A stretch of 64,000 bases of DNA, from contig NC_083379.1 in NCBI RefSeq assembly GCF_031755915.1, forward strand, positions 20,160,001 through 20,224,000, given 5' to 3'. Numbering within the stretch: the first letter of the stretch is position 1; the number at the start of each line of letters is the position of its first letter. Positions 46,601-59,393 of the stretch are shown here, one piece after another. The notes beneath the pieces are model-generated. The model was not told the DNA's origin and searched no databases. It worked only from the letters and a program-made list of their open reading frames with translations. The DNA comes from Ziziphus jujuba (Eukaryota; Streptophyta; Magnoliopsida; Rosales; Rhamnaceae). The position numbers and the translations under genes were made by a program.

Positions 46601-47635
46601 AGAAGTAAATTCTAGTAATGGGATTCATTCCAGAAGTTTATGAGAAAGCCAACTAGAACTACTAGTGCTTCAGCTTCATCAGGTGGTATACATTCATAAT
46701 TTAAGACTTGTAATAGCCACTCTTGCTCAAGTGGTGATAAAGATAAGTTTAATAAATTCTCTAAATCAGAAGTTAGAAGAGGTAGTGGCTAAAGGGAATC
46801 ATCAAGTCGAGAAGTTGGATTATCCATTTACTAGTGAGCAGTATTACACATAAGCAACAAAAGATGAAGATAATGGGAATAGAGATGCAGGTCAAGGAAT
46901 TGATGCTGTTGGAAAAAACTATATACGTAAAGAGAAATCCATAATGGAGATGTCCAACAAAAAAGAATATTTGATTTCTATGAATTTTAGATTAATAGGG
47001 GTTAGAAGTCATTTTCATAATCCTTATTTGATAGATATTTATGGAATGTCATCAAGTAGCAACTCCTGGGTACCAACTCAAATTCAACCATTAGAGAGTA
47101 GTAGTTATGCACATAGTCAATCAATAATATAAAATCCATATGGTTGGCATATTGACAATTATATGCAAAATTATTAAGGAGAATATATTTTTATAACTAC
47201 TTCTCGTATTTCCATCTCAAAATCAAAATGAGGAAGAAACAAATAATTTTTAACTACCCAGAAGTTCTATATGATATTAAGATGACATTTATGAACTATA
47301 ATGTAATTGTAATAATTATTTTATATATTTAGTTAATAAATAATTTTATCAAACATGTATTTTTAGGCATATTTTTATTAATAATAATGTATTTATAGTT
47401 ATTAATATTTATTATAAATCAATTTATTGAGAGAAATATAACATCTATTCAATATTTTAGCAAGTTTTATAATCAATTTAATAATTGATAGATTAAATAA
47501 TCTAATTCTAAAGTTTTAATAAAAAAATTTATGAATTTTTATCGATATTCGTTACTTTCCAATATTTTTATAAAAATTTCTATATTTTGAACTTTCAATA
47601 TTTTCATCAATACCGAAATTTTAAATCTTGATTTA

Positions 47636-48720
47636 AGCTTAATATTAGGATATTTGTACATAAAGAAATAATTTTCATTCCTATACATCAAATTAATAGC
47701 AATTTAATATTTTATATTTTGATACACTTACATTTTGAATTTTTAAATTTAAAATGATGTAATTTAGATTTTCAATTTCAATTTGCTGCATTCTAATTTT
47801 ATTACAATTTTTGGCAAATGGCTGTTAATATGAAGCTCAAATTAAAAGTATTAAAGTGTAAATATTTAAAATTAGAAAAACCTAAATTACAATAAATTAA
47901 AATTAGACTAAATTGGAGAAAAATTATGCAAAATTTCATTTTAATATTAGTAAAATAGGACCACATGTTAACCATATTAGTAAAAAATAAATAAATTGGA
48001 TCCAAAAATGAAACAAATTAAAACTTAAAAGATCTATAATATAACTACTCTAAGCTAGATTGTGTTAAAGTGTATGTAGCCATTTACACATATTAGGGAA
48101 AATTTTATTTACCCCATAGTTTGATTAAAATTCATTGAGCCCATGCGGCATGTTTAAGGAGCCAAGACGACATACGATTTAATAATGCTCTTTCCTGTTA
48201 GTTTGAGCCTAATGAAGGATATTTGTATAGAAAGAAATAATGCCCTTTCCTTTATATTAGGATTAATTACAATTTGATATATTTTATGATTTGGGATAAC
48301 TACATTTTGGGCTTTTAAATTTAAAATGCCGTAATTTAGATTTTAAATTTCAATGATTTAATTGCAATTTTTGACAATTGACAGTTAATGTAAAGTTTAA
48401 ATTAGAATTACTAATATGTAATTTTTTAAAACTAGGAAACCTAAATTACAATAAATAAAATCAGACTAAATTGTAAAAGATTATAAAAAAAAAATTCATT
48501 TTAATATTAGTAAAATGGGGACAACGTTGTTAACCATCGTATAAAAACAATGAATTGGATCCAAAATGCAATAAATTAAAACTTGAAGATCTAAAATATA
48601 ACTACTTTAAATTAGAATATGTTAAATTGTATGTAGCCATTTACGTTAGAATTTTTTTTAATCTGCTTTCCCATGGTTTTATAAAATTCTTTGAGACCCC
48701 TACTACTTGTTTAGGAAGCC
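47636..48720. repeat. Diverged tandem duplication, unit about 570 bp
   Basis: Copies at about 47,636-48,150 and 48,208-48,720 keep the same order of matches: GGATATTTGTA.A.AAAGAAATAAT, GTAATTTAGATTTT.AATTTCAAT, GAAA(A)CCTAAATTACAATAAA, TGTATGTAGCCATTTAC and GGA(A)GCCAAGACG. Plus-strand frames across it have no protein similarity. It starts right at the end of the hAT element. Confidence 0.82.
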
Positions 48721-50198
48721 AAGACGTCATGGGAGTAGACAATACTAGAGTAAATGTAGTTCAATCACATATTCAATACAATTTTTTAAATTTTTATAAA
48801 TTGGAAGGGAAGATAAATAATCCAGCTCATATCTTATTGTTTTAGTCAGTTTGACTAATTAATCTCGTTATAAAGCATGTTGACTACATTGACCATCCTA
48901 TTGATTTGTGATTGACCAGTGTTAACGGGTCAAAAATTCATGAGTTTCATTAAATTCCGAACTAATATTTCTTTTCCAATATTTTTTCTTTTCATTTTAA
49001 ATACAAAATTCATATTATCCAATCTACTCCAATAATATTATAAAATCTTATCCAATCCAATTTCATATTTTTAATCCAGTTAAGTATGGCAATCCAAAAA
49101 AGCTTCTAAAGTTTTAAAAATAATTACTTAGCCCCTTTTATTTGCAAAATCATCATATCGCAACTCTTAACTTGAATTTTGACTTAATTGACTTATGCAA
49201 TGTAAATTTTACCTTTATATTTTAAAAAAAAAAATTATTAAATTTTTATTGTATCACTTATTTTATAGTAACGTATATAAACAAAATATCATTTACTAAA
49301 GATTGCTTTATATGGTGTCAACAATGTAAATATAAAGACATATAACCAATATATATATATATATATATAAATGTAAAGACAAACTGCTTTATAATGTCCA
49401 AAATGTAAATATAAAGACAAATAACTTACATTTTTCAAATATATATTGCTAAATAACAACAATGATAAAATAAAGATTCGATCCTTATTTTGATAAAAGA
49501 AGCATAACACATTTATAAATCAACTAATAAAAAAATCAATTCAAAAAATAGTAAATGTTAATTATCCAAGCCTCAAGAGGTTAAGTGATAATTTTTCAAA
49601 CCCTGAAAGTCCCAATATACTTTTACCAAATCTCAGGATGCATGGAATTCTTTCCTATATTTATATTAAGGCAAATTACAAAAATCCACTTTGAATTAGT
49701 TGACACTTAAAAAAAAGAACCCTTAATATTATTAAAAAAAAAACCACCTAAACTATTAAAAATGAAAGAAAATATTATATCATGAAAAACTGACCCTTAT
49801 AAAAAAATATAAAGATTCTAAAATTTAAAACTACATAAATGCGCATAATGAATAAACTCATTTAATTAATATTAAAATTATTTTTAATATTTGAAGAAAA
49901 TACTATTTTTATTTTTTTTAGTACAATATTATTTTAAGCAATTTTAAAAATATTAGTTTTAATATTTCTTGAACAAAAAAATTATTTTTAATACTTTTTG
50001 AAGAAAACTTTTATTTTAATATTTATATAATAAAAAATTCTGGATTAAATTATTTGGAAAATAATATATAATGGTATGCCAAAAATGTATTTTTGTCAAA
50101 TTAAAATAATTTTTAGCATTTAACTGATTTTAAAGGGGCAATGTTTTTGAAGGGTTTATTTGTTATTTTAATAGTTGAAGAAAGTTATTTGTAAGTTG

Positions 50199-50237
<39 letters not shown>

Positions 50238-51836
50238 AAATGTAAGTATCAAATAGTTAGGGGAGTTTTGTGTAACCTACCCTCTATATTGTTGTTGAGG
50301 ATAGAGTATAGTAAGCTTTTTATATTTTGTCCTTTTCTTTATTAAAAATCCATTTTTATTTTGAAAATTTCACCAAAACCATTTATATTTCATTTTTCAC
50401 TCTATTTTGGAAAATTTACTCAAGTATTAAAATCACTTAAAATCATGATATAATAAGACTATGTAAAAATAGTTCAGAAACCTCAAGCCATTTATTCTTT
50501 TTAGCTTTCATCCTTCACTTCAATTTGGAAAGAATATATATTTTTTGGCATCATAATTAAATTTATTTGATTAGTTAATAGTTCAAACGTATTTTTTTAA
50601 AAAAGAAATTTATAGTTCAAATTTCAAACTAGAACATGTTAAAATATAAAATTTTAAATTATGTTTAAAAATTAATAGTTTTACTATTTTTTAATTTGAA
50701 ATTTGATATAATTTAATATAAATTAGGTGATTGGTAATTTGTATCAATATTTTTTCCAAAATAATAAAATATATTAAAGTGTAAAATTTTAAAAATAATT
50801 TTAATATTTTACATTTACATATTGTCTAGTTTGAAAATCAATACAATTTAAGACCATTATTAAATTTTGTAGTAAAAAAATAAGACTTAAATTGCAATAA
50901 ATTCAAAGAGTGAACATTTAAATTGTTGAAAAATTAATTATTTAAATTGTAAAATTTTAAAAAATTTTAGAATTTAAAAATTTTGATCAAATATTTAAAT
51001 TGTTTTGTTTTTTTGGAATTTAAGTACTCCCTGCGTAAATCGAACCCTTGTTAAGAAAAAGGAGGACCTCCAGTTACCAGGGAGAAAATTTTGATTCTCA
51101 CCCAAACCAACAAAAAAAGAATAAATTAAGATATAATATCTTAATCCGTTAATTTTTAATTAATAAAAATAATCCAAATAAAAAAATTAAATCCTTTCCC
51201 TTTTATTTTTCCAATCCAAACATAATGTAAAATTTATTTGTGCAATTAGATTATATATAAACTAAAATTTTATTGTGAACCATAACACCAAAAAGAAATT
51301 TGTTTTGATCGAGTCATATTTTATTTGCATAAGTAATCAGTTTTACAATATTCCTTAAAAAAAGCTAATCAATCAGTTTTATTATTATTCTTTTCGATAA
51401 ATTAGTAATGGGGTTTTAGCACTAGAACCATGTATTATCACTAATGACTAGTGGGTGTTAAAATTTTCTTTGTAGAAAATTATACGACAATATGTTAGTT
51501 AAGAAGAAAATTAAACCCTTTAGTTCATCCATTAAAATATTAGATAAAAGAAAATGTATCATATATTTATTTTTAATAAACAATTCTTAACAAAAAAAAA
51601 AAAAATTTATTTCAATAAACAAAACTTGATATGAACAAAATTTTTTTTCTTTTGGAACGAGAAAAATCCCTTTTTATATTATTGATATGAACAAATTGGT
51701 AAAGCCCTAATCCTTGGGTTTGGGGGTTTCGTAGTCCATTTTATTCTCAGAGGAGGTTTTTTGTGTTTTTGTTTTTTGTGTAGTGAATCAATATCGGCGA
51801 ATTGCTTTGAGGTCGGCGAGAATCAGTAGCAGTGTA
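48721..51836. other. AT-rich intergenic region upstream of SYF1
   Basis: No gene was recognised over about 3 kb. It includes (AT)n arrays near 49,350-49,368 and 50,204-50,232, and A/T homopolymers. The last 150 bp, with pyrimidine-rich sequence (TTTTATTCTCAGAGGAGG...), is the likely SYF1 promoter and leader. Confidence 0.55.
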
Positions 51837-53611
51837 ATGTCCATGTCGATTTCGACGGATTTCTATCCATCCCAAGATGACCTTCTATACGAAGAAGAGC
51901 TTCTTCGAAACCCATTCAGCTTGAAGCTATGGTGGAGATATCTCATTGCTCGTTCCGCAGCCCCATTCAAGAAGCGCTTTATTATCTACGAGCGAGCCCT
52001 CAAGGCTCTCCCTGGCAGCTACAAGCTATGGCACGCTTATCTCCGCGAACGCCTCGAACTGGTTCGAAACCTACCCATCACTCACTCCCAGTACGAAACC
52101 CTCAACAACACCTTCGAGCGCTCTCTCGTCACCATGCACAAGATGCCCAGAATCTGGATCATGTACCTCCAGACTCTCACGGACCAGAAGTTGCTCACTC
52201 GGACTCGCCGGACCTTCGACAGGGCTCTCTGCGCTCTTCCCGTGACCCAGCACGACCGTATTTGGGAGCCCTACCTCTTCTTCGTCAGCCAAAAGGGTGT
52301 TCCCATTGAGACCTCGCTTCGCGTTTATCGGAGGTATTTGAAATACGACCCTTCCCATATTGAAGATTTTATTGAATTCTTGGTTAATTCTAGTCTTTGG
52401 CAAGAGGCTGCTGAGAGGTTAGCTTCTGTGTTGAATGACGACCAGTTTTATTCGATTAAGGGGAAGACTAGGCATAGATTGTGGTTGGAGTTGTGTGATT
52501 TGCTTACCAAGCATGCTACAGAGGTTTCGGGGTTGAATGTGGACGCCATAATTAGAGGTGGGATTAGGAAGTTTACTGATGAAGTTGGGCGGCTATGGAC
52601 CTCCCTTGCGGAGTATTACATTAGGAGGAATTTACATGAGAAGGCTAGGGATATCTTTGACGAGGGTATGACTAGTGTTGTGACTGTGAGAGATTTTAGT
52701 GTGATTTTTGATTCATATGCTCAGTTTGAGGAGAGTATGCTTGCTCATAGGATGGAGACTATGGATTTGAGTGATGATGAGGAGGAAGAGCAAGATGGTG
52801 GAGAACAGAATGGGGTTGAGGAGGAGGAGGAGGATGAAGATATTCGCTTGGATGTTAATCTCTCTGTGGCCGAGTTTGAGAAGAAGCTGTTAAAAGGCTT
52901 TTGGTTACACGATGATAAGGATATTGATTTGAGGTTGGCCAGACTAGACCATCTCATGGACAGAAGACCGGAATTAGCTAACAGTGTTCTTTTAAGGCAA
53001 AATCCACATAATGTTGAACAGTGGCATCGAAGGGTAAAGCTCTTTGAGGGTAATCCCACAAAGCAGATTCTTACTTACACTGAGGCAGTGAGGACAATTG
53101 ATCCCATGAAAGCAGTTGGGAAACCTCATACATTGTGGATTGCTTTTGCAAAGTTGTATGAGAACCACAACGATATTGCTAATGCAAGAGTAATCTTTGA
53201 TAAAGCAGTACAAGTGAACTACAAGACAGTGGATAACCTGGCTAGTGTTTGGTGTGAGTGGGCTGAAATGGAATTGAGGCATAAAAATTTTAATGGAGCA
53301 CTGCAACTGATGAGTCGGGCAACAGCAGAGCCATCTGTTGAGGTCAAAAGAAGAGGTAACCTTCATTTTCCTTGTTTATCTGTTACTAGTCTATTTTTGT
53401 TTTGTTGGAATATTCTTTGTGCGGTATGAAATTTAAAAAATCTCAAACGTATTACTATTTGATTTTGCACTAGTTGAACTTTATAATTGTCTAATAGAAA
53501 GTCAAAACCTTGAGGAGGCTAAACCTAAGATGTTAATTATTTGGAATCTATTTAACTGTCACATAAAGTAATGATTTTGTTCCTACTAATCCTGGAAACA
53601 ATTTTTTTCTT

Positions 53612-53642
<31 letters not shown>

Positions 53643-55536
53643 GGTAGGCTCCTGCAAATAAAATTTGATCTGATGCAAGTTACCTTGTTTACGCTGAAGT
53701 TTGATTTTACCTTTTCCACTTGTGGACTGTTATTGTGTATACTTTTATAATATTGTTTAGAACAGTTTCAATGATTTTGTATATTGCCTATCATGAAATA
53801 ACTAGTCTTCTTTATGAAGCATATTGCTGCTTGGTATTTGCATTTTGAATGTTTTATGGGGTAATTATAAACTTGGGATGCTTATACATTAGGCTCAAGT
53901 ATATATTAGAGAACTGTTCTTAATGATCTAGATAAACTCTGCTTAAAAATTAAAACAGTTAAGAAAACGAGAATAAGATCATTGGGGGATGATGGCGCTG
54001 TTAAGGTGAGGGAGGGACGAGTGGGCAGTAAGCAGTAACAAACTAGACCGACTAATTTTGTCCAATCCCGCCTTTAATCCAGGGTGCTAAAATCCCCTTA
54101 ATGTTTTATGGAATTTTGCAACTTTATCTGACCTTTAATCCTCTGGTTTATTCTTCTTGCAGTGGCTGCTGATGGGAATGAACCGGTTCAGATGAAGCTC
54201 CATAAATCCTTGAGACTTTGGACATTTTATGTGGACTTGGAGGAAAGTCTTGGTAGTTTGGAGTCTACTCGAGCAGTTTATGAGAGGATATTGGATTTAA
54301 GAATAGCCACACCACAAATTATAATCAATTATGCACTGCTTCTTGAAGTATGAGAATTCCTCCTATGACACTGCTTTTTTATTTTATTTGAATTCTTACT
54401 TTTTAAACTATTTCAGTGGATTGAAAATTTTAACATTTTTATTTTGTCAGGAAAATAAGTACTTTGAAGATGCATTCAAGGTATATGAACGAGGTGTCAA
54501 GATATTCAAGTACCCTCATGTCAAAGATATATGGGTGTCATATCTCTCTAAATTTGTTAAAAGATATGGGAAGACAAAACTGGAACGAGCAAGAGAGCTA
54601 TTTGAGCATGCTGTTGAAACGGTATGTGCTCTTCCTTTTAGCATTTAGTCCAGGAATGAAGACTGTGTTGTTGTAAGCGTTATTTATTTGTATTGAAACT
54701 GCCATTTCATCTGTTGAACTGGCTTGGGTATGGTTCTATATTTCTATCATTTTGCTTTAGCCCATGATTTTTGTCTTATCTGATTAAATAGCATATGCAT
54801 GATGAATGAAGTTTGACCTGTTGCTTCTTTATGAGGTCATTGTTAAAGAGCAATGGAAACATGAAAAGTTGTTAAAGGCTTAGTACAAGCATGCGTTAAG
54901 TTTGTAGTTTTCTTTAACAGCGCATGGGCCTGCAACATTTTCATTATTTTTGTTATTTTGTATCTATATGCACTTTGTTATGGTCTTTTTGCAGTTTAAT
55001 GATATGTATTTAGATGAATGAGGTTCTTTAAATGTTAAATGAGGTTGCATTGAGATTTATAAGGTCGTTGTGATATTCATGATATAAGGTTATTTTTGCT
55101 GCACCATTGATTTTAATTAAGATTGATAAGAGACAAGGGCATTGGCTTGAATGGCTTCTAGTGCAACAAACATTGAAAAAAGTAGCAGTGACTGATCTGA
55201 TCGATAAAATATTGGAGATACAGCTTTACATTGCTCTTGAGCTTGTGTTGAGCTAGGTCATGTTAGGAGATTTTATCTTCTATATTTAAATTCTGCAGTG
55301 AATACGAATACTATGGAAGTGCTTATGTCAAGATGAAATGTTAAATTTTGTGCCCCCTCGGCTAAGCTTTGCTTGATGTTTTTTGTCTTAAGTGTAGAAG
55401 GTATAGATTTTAACCTGATGGTTACGGTTTTAAAGATAATTTCTTATGTGTTACTTACTTTCTGCTGTAAATAATTAGATCCTTTTTAGTTTATACTTTG
55501 TTTTGCTAGCAAGAATTGTGTTCTTGTTAACCCATA

Positions 55537-55601
<65 letters not shown>

Positions 55602-56749
55602 GCTTTGTTTATGGATATTCATATTTGTTGGTGTCTGTATGTATGTGTGTATTTATAGCAGATGTCATTTTAGTTTTCAAGTACTTTTCTTAACTGTTCA
55701 TGACACTGAACATTATTTTTCATTGTCTATCAGGCTCCTGCTGATGCAGTGAAACCTTTATATCTTCAATATGCCAAGTTGGAGGAAGATTATGGTTTGG
55801 CAAAGCGTGCTATGAAGGTGTATCATGAAGCAACCAAGGCTGTACCAAATAATGAGAAATTGAGCATGTATGAAATCTACATTGCACGTGCAGCTGAGAT
55901 ATTTGGCGTTCCCAAAACAAGGGAGATATATGAACAAGCAATAGAATCGGGTCTTCCTGACAAAGATGTGAAGACAATGTGCTTGAAGTATGCTGAGCTC
56001 GAGAAGAGCTTGGGTGAGATTGATCGTGCTCGTGGAATATATGTATTTGCATCTCAGTTTTCCGATCCACGATCAGACCCAGACTTTTGGAATAAATGGC
56101 ATGAATTTGAAGTGCAGCATGGAAATGAAGACACCTTCAGAGAAATGCTTCGTATTAAAAGAAGTGTTCAAGCAAGCTATAGCCAGGTAATTTTGTTTTT
56201 ACTTAGAAGAAGCTTATGATTTTGTCAACAACCTTGATACCAGTTTCTTGTATATGCCATTCAGTTTTCTGGGGTTGCCGATTCAACCCTTCCTAACATT
56301 GATTTGATTTTCTGTTGCAGACCCACTTTATTCTTCCGGAGTATCTGATGCAAAAGGATCAGAGGCTAGATCTTGATGAGGCAAAAGACAAATTGAAACA
56401 GGCTGGTCTTCCTGAAGATGAGATGGCTGCTCTTGAGAGGCAGTTAATCCCTGCAGCCAATGATACTACTACTGCTAAAGATAGCAGCAGAAAAGTAGGG
56501 TTTGTAAGCGCGGGTGTCCAACCAGAGGCTGATGGGGGGATAACCACCACAAATCGTGAAGATATTGAGTTGCCAGAAGGAAGTGACTCAGAAGATGATG
56601 AAAGAGTTGAAATTGCACAAAAAGATGTTCCAGATGCTGTTTTTGGAGATCTGGCTCAGAAAAGGAAAGATGCTGAAGCTCCCACAGACAAGGATGGCGA
56701 GAGTCGTCTTGGGGCGCTTGAGAGACTAAAGAGGCAAAAGAGAGCTTGA
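51837..56749 (+). CDS. SYF1: Pre-mRNA-splicing factor SYF1 (XAB2 homologue)
   Basis: Exons 51837-53355, 54163-54347, 54451-54621, 55734-56186 and 56321-56749 join in frame to 918 residues, with GT-AG introns. SYF1/XAB2 is a HAT-repeat scaffold of the NineTeen/Prp19-associated complex, needed for catalytic activation of the spliceosome and linked to transcription-coupled repair in animals. Repeats run throughout: the N-terminal LWWRYLIARS and IYERALKALPGSYKLWHAYL units, PRIWIMYLQTL, ARVIFDKAVQVNYK, TRAVYERILDLRIATPQI, AFKVYERGVKIFKYPHVKDI and FWNKWHEFEVQHGNEDTFRE. An acidic linker sits at about residues 318-340. The C-terminus carries VGFVSAGVQ and ends GALERLKRQKRA. The Met at 51,837 (MSMSIST) was chosen because the upstream in-frame stretch has no ATG; a second Met two codons on is equally possible. 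Confidence 0.95.
55541..55596. repeat. (CT)28 microsatellite in SYF1 intron 3
   Basis: Twenty-eight uninterrupted CT units on the sense strand, about 140 bp upstream of the exon 4 acceptor. Confidence 0.97.
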
Positions 56750-57690
56750 TTTGACTCTTTTTTTTTTGTATTACCTCCAACTTCTAATCCCTGACCACAT
56801 TCCATAGGATTGGCGTGGTCTATAAGATTGTTAAATGTTGAAAGGATGGTTTTGAGACCAAAATTTATAATTACCTCTCAAACCAAACAGTTTTGGCTGT
56901 TTCGCAACATATGCCTTCTCAAATAGGTCCATAATATCAAGCTTCACATCATTCTGGGGTTTAACTGGGAAGGATTGGGAAACTGATGGTGAGTCTGTAA
57001 ATTCCATATTTGTATTCGGTTTTGCTTTCCTGTGGTTTTAATGGATTATGATTCTCTGCTGTTAAGTTTACTTTCAGCTGTTCACGTTGAATGATAATGC
57101 CGGGGCAAAAAAGATTGCAAATTCTTGCTGTGAAAATTATTCTACAGGAAAACGTTGACCGAGCAACAATTGCTGTAGTGATAAATCTGAAAAACACATG
57201 TTACAAACCAGTCCATGACTTGTTGACAGCGGAATTGTGGATCCATTTTCTCCAAAGAGAGCAAATTGAAAAGTTCAATAACGTAATCTACTTCAGACGG
57301 TGACAAGACAGGGGTAGCTGTCGTTGCCTGACTTTTGCTAATTTCGGTTTCTGCACAAGTTCATGTGGTTTTCGACAGGAGTAACCTGTCCACTAACACC
57401 ATTGGTTTATTTCCATCCGAAGAATAGATGCATCACAAAGGAATAAAGCACAAGAAATTATTATTGGGCATCATTACCAATTTCTACCAATCTACCCGCA
57501 CAATTTCAGCTATTTGGTATATCAAAATTAGTTTCTAATAAGTTTCATATTTTTCCCATGTACACTATGTTAGTTTCTCATTATTTGTCCAAAATTCTTT
57601 GTACCAAGTGTTCTTATATACTTGGTAAATGACGTTTTCTTCATCAAGGAAAGAGAACTTTTGAAATATTCTCTCCATTATGTAATTTTA
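56750..57690. other. SYF1 3' flank and probable Copia LTR-derived sequence
   Basis: Begins with the SYF1 3'UTR. The last few hundred bases before 57,690 probably include the LTR belonging to the gag remnant downstream, because a primer-binding-site-like GTATCAGAGGC follows at about 57,696-57,706. The LTR start could not be located. Open frames at 57,091-57,303 have no recognisable similarity. Confidence 0.45.
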
Positions 57691-58610
57691 TCATCGTATC
57701 AGAGGCATAACAGATTGAAGTTTATAATGAAACACAAGGATTAAAGAATGATCCTTCTATCGTCTACCATTCAGACAATGCCACAGCTGTCTTGATTTCT
57801 CCATTTCTTTCAGGAGACATCTATGGGCCATGGTCTCGTGCAATGACTATGACAATGTGTGCAAAGAATAAACTCGGTTTCATTGACGGATTGATAACAG
57901 AACCAATGGAAATCAGTGAACAATATCAACGGAGATGGTGCAATGATTTAGTTGGTTTATGGATTCTTAAATCCAAAGAAAGTGAGATTCATGGAAGTAT
58001 TCTTTATGTTGTAACAATCACAAAGATTTAGCGTGGTCAATAGATTCACGCAAATTAATGTGCCAAAAATCTATCAATTGAAACAGTAGATTTCCAAAGC
58101 TACACAAAGTTGATCACTCTGTTTCCTGTTATTTTACGAAGATGACTTTGGCATGTGAACTTAGATCCTTCTCTGTTTTGCTACCATGCACATGTGGTCA
58201 TGAGAAAGCCCGTGATGCCAGTCTCCAACAAGACTGGGCTAGGGAATTTCTCCAAGGTATAAGTGATATTCTGAACTTCAAAGTTAAATTTTGTTGATGG
58301 AGCCCTTTCTAAATGTCGCTAAATTACACTCTTTAATGAGACAAGAAGAAAAACAGCAGGAAATACTTTCTTCGTCTTCCTCCCTTGCAACACCAGTAGC
58401 CACTCCTCTTACCATTAATCCGACCAGCAACCATATCATCAAAACACATCCCAAAAATAATGGCAAGGAAACTTGCACAAACCAATCTACTAATCTAAAA
58501 AGCCATGGAGAAAATAATTATCTTAACGGAAAGCCAGTGATGCATTGCAACCATTGTGGTCTGGACAATCACACTAACAAATTTTTGCTTCTGTTGAGAG
58601 TTGATACTTT
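57691..58610 (+). pseudogene. Copia gag remnant with primer-binding site
   Basis: A tRNA-Met-type primer-binding sequence, GTATCAGAGGC (about 57,696-57,706), precedes a gag-like frame: DNATAVLISPFLSGDIYGPW, then SRAMTMTMCAKNKLGFIDG and WCNDLVGLWILKS. This is the conserved N-terminus of many plant Copia gag proteins. After a stop at 58,029, degenerate sequence continues to a zinc-knuckle-like CNHCGLDNHT near 58,550. No pol follows, so the element is truncated. Confidence 0.78.
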
Positions 58611-58769
58611 TGCTGTTTTCATTTGATTTAATTTTATGGTTATTTAGATTTTTTTTTTTCATGTTAAGTTATGAAATTATCTTGCTTCTTTGTAACCGTG
58701 TGTTTTGGTTAAGATATGATGTATTAGGTAGCCAAGATATATCTTAGCATTTACAAGTGAAAATTATAC
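58611..58769. other. Spacer between two gag remnants
   Basis: AT-rich, non-coding; nothing recognised. Confidence 0.4.
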
Positions 58770-59193
58770 CATGTAGTTCATTAAAGTGAAAGCTTTTTTG
58801 CAAGCTTTTGATCTATGAGAAGCCACATAATTTGGCAGAGATCCAAAAGCTTTGAGAGCGAATCTACTAAGGCACAAATGAAGCAGCACAACAAGGAACT
58901 TGCTAACAAAACATAAGGCCTTTTTTATAATTCATTCTTCTATGTCAGAAGTTATATTTACAAAGATTATAGCTTGCACAACAATTAAGGAAGCCTAAGA
59001 TAAGCTTAAGAAGGAGTTCAAGCAAGTGCAAGAACAAGGTAGATCCTGGTTTTGAACCTTAGAAGAGAGTTTGAAACTTTGAAAATGAAAGATACAAAGC
59101 TTTTGAAGGAGTTTACTGATAGACTTCTCAAGTTTGTGAATCAAATAAGGGCTCATGGAGAAGAGTTACCTAATAAAAGAGTGAAACAAAATA
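58770..59193 (+). pseudogene. Second Copia-type gag fragment (UBN2-like)
   Basis: Plus-strand blocks IHSSMSEVIFTKI, TIKEA, KKEFKQVQEQG and then LRREFETLKMKDTKLLKEFT with DRLLKFVNQIRAHGEELPN match the central part of UBN2-type gag. It is cut off at 59,193 by the start of the next retrotransposon's LTR, so the next element inserted into it. Confidence 0.72.
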
Positions 59194-59393
59194 TGAGAAG
59201 GAAAAATGTTCTTTTCTCATTGATAAAACACAGCAATATATAGTAATTTACAAGAGAAAAAAATAGGAAATTAAATCAACCTAAGATCTGGAAAAATACA
59301 ACCAACTTCCTATGATTAAGGGATAACCGAATCTCTTCAAATAAGGAATTTCTAAAACAAACCTAATCTTTTTATAGCCTTTGTACAGCTTCA
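59194..59393 (-). repeat. 3' LTR of the right-hand Copia element
   Basis: Two hundred bp, minus strand, beginning TGAAGCTGTACAAAGGC directly after the polypurine tract and ending CTTCTCA. A TATA-like CTATAAAAAG lies about 15 bp in. The TG...CA ends fit Copia LTRs. Confidence 0.8.

Larger units (their letters stand above)
39955..47630 (+). mobile_element. hAT transposon (BED/DUF659 type) with nested Harbinger-like insertion
   Basis: Flanked by near-perfect 8-mers, GTTTAAGC (39947-39954) and ATTTAAGC (47631-47638), 7 of 8 matching. Termini are CATGGTTTAAAAAACC and, reverse-complemented from the right, CAAGATTTAAAATTTCGG, sharing CA.G.TTTAAAA. The interior holds a transposase pseudogene at 44,074-46,600 in the expected orientation. 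A separate TTA-flanked element at 40,305-42,093 accounts for part of the 7.7-kb length. Boundaries are inferred by eye from TIR and duplication together; the transposase itself is certain. Confidence 0.68.

Noticed and set aside
51025..51110. GC-richer stretch resembling a tRNA-like region (TCGAACCCTTG...)
   Set aside because: The GTTCGAAC-type loop motif is suggestive, but no acceptor and anticodon stems could be paired, so no tRNA is called.
51929..52403. Alternative-frame ORFs of 99-126 codons overlapping SYF1 exon 1
   Set aside because: Shadows of the long SYF1 exon, which is strongly supported by family similarity over its whole length.
57091..57303. Plus-strand 70-codon frame downstream of SYF1
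   Set aside because: No family resemblance; it lies in 3' flank and likely LTR-derived sequence.
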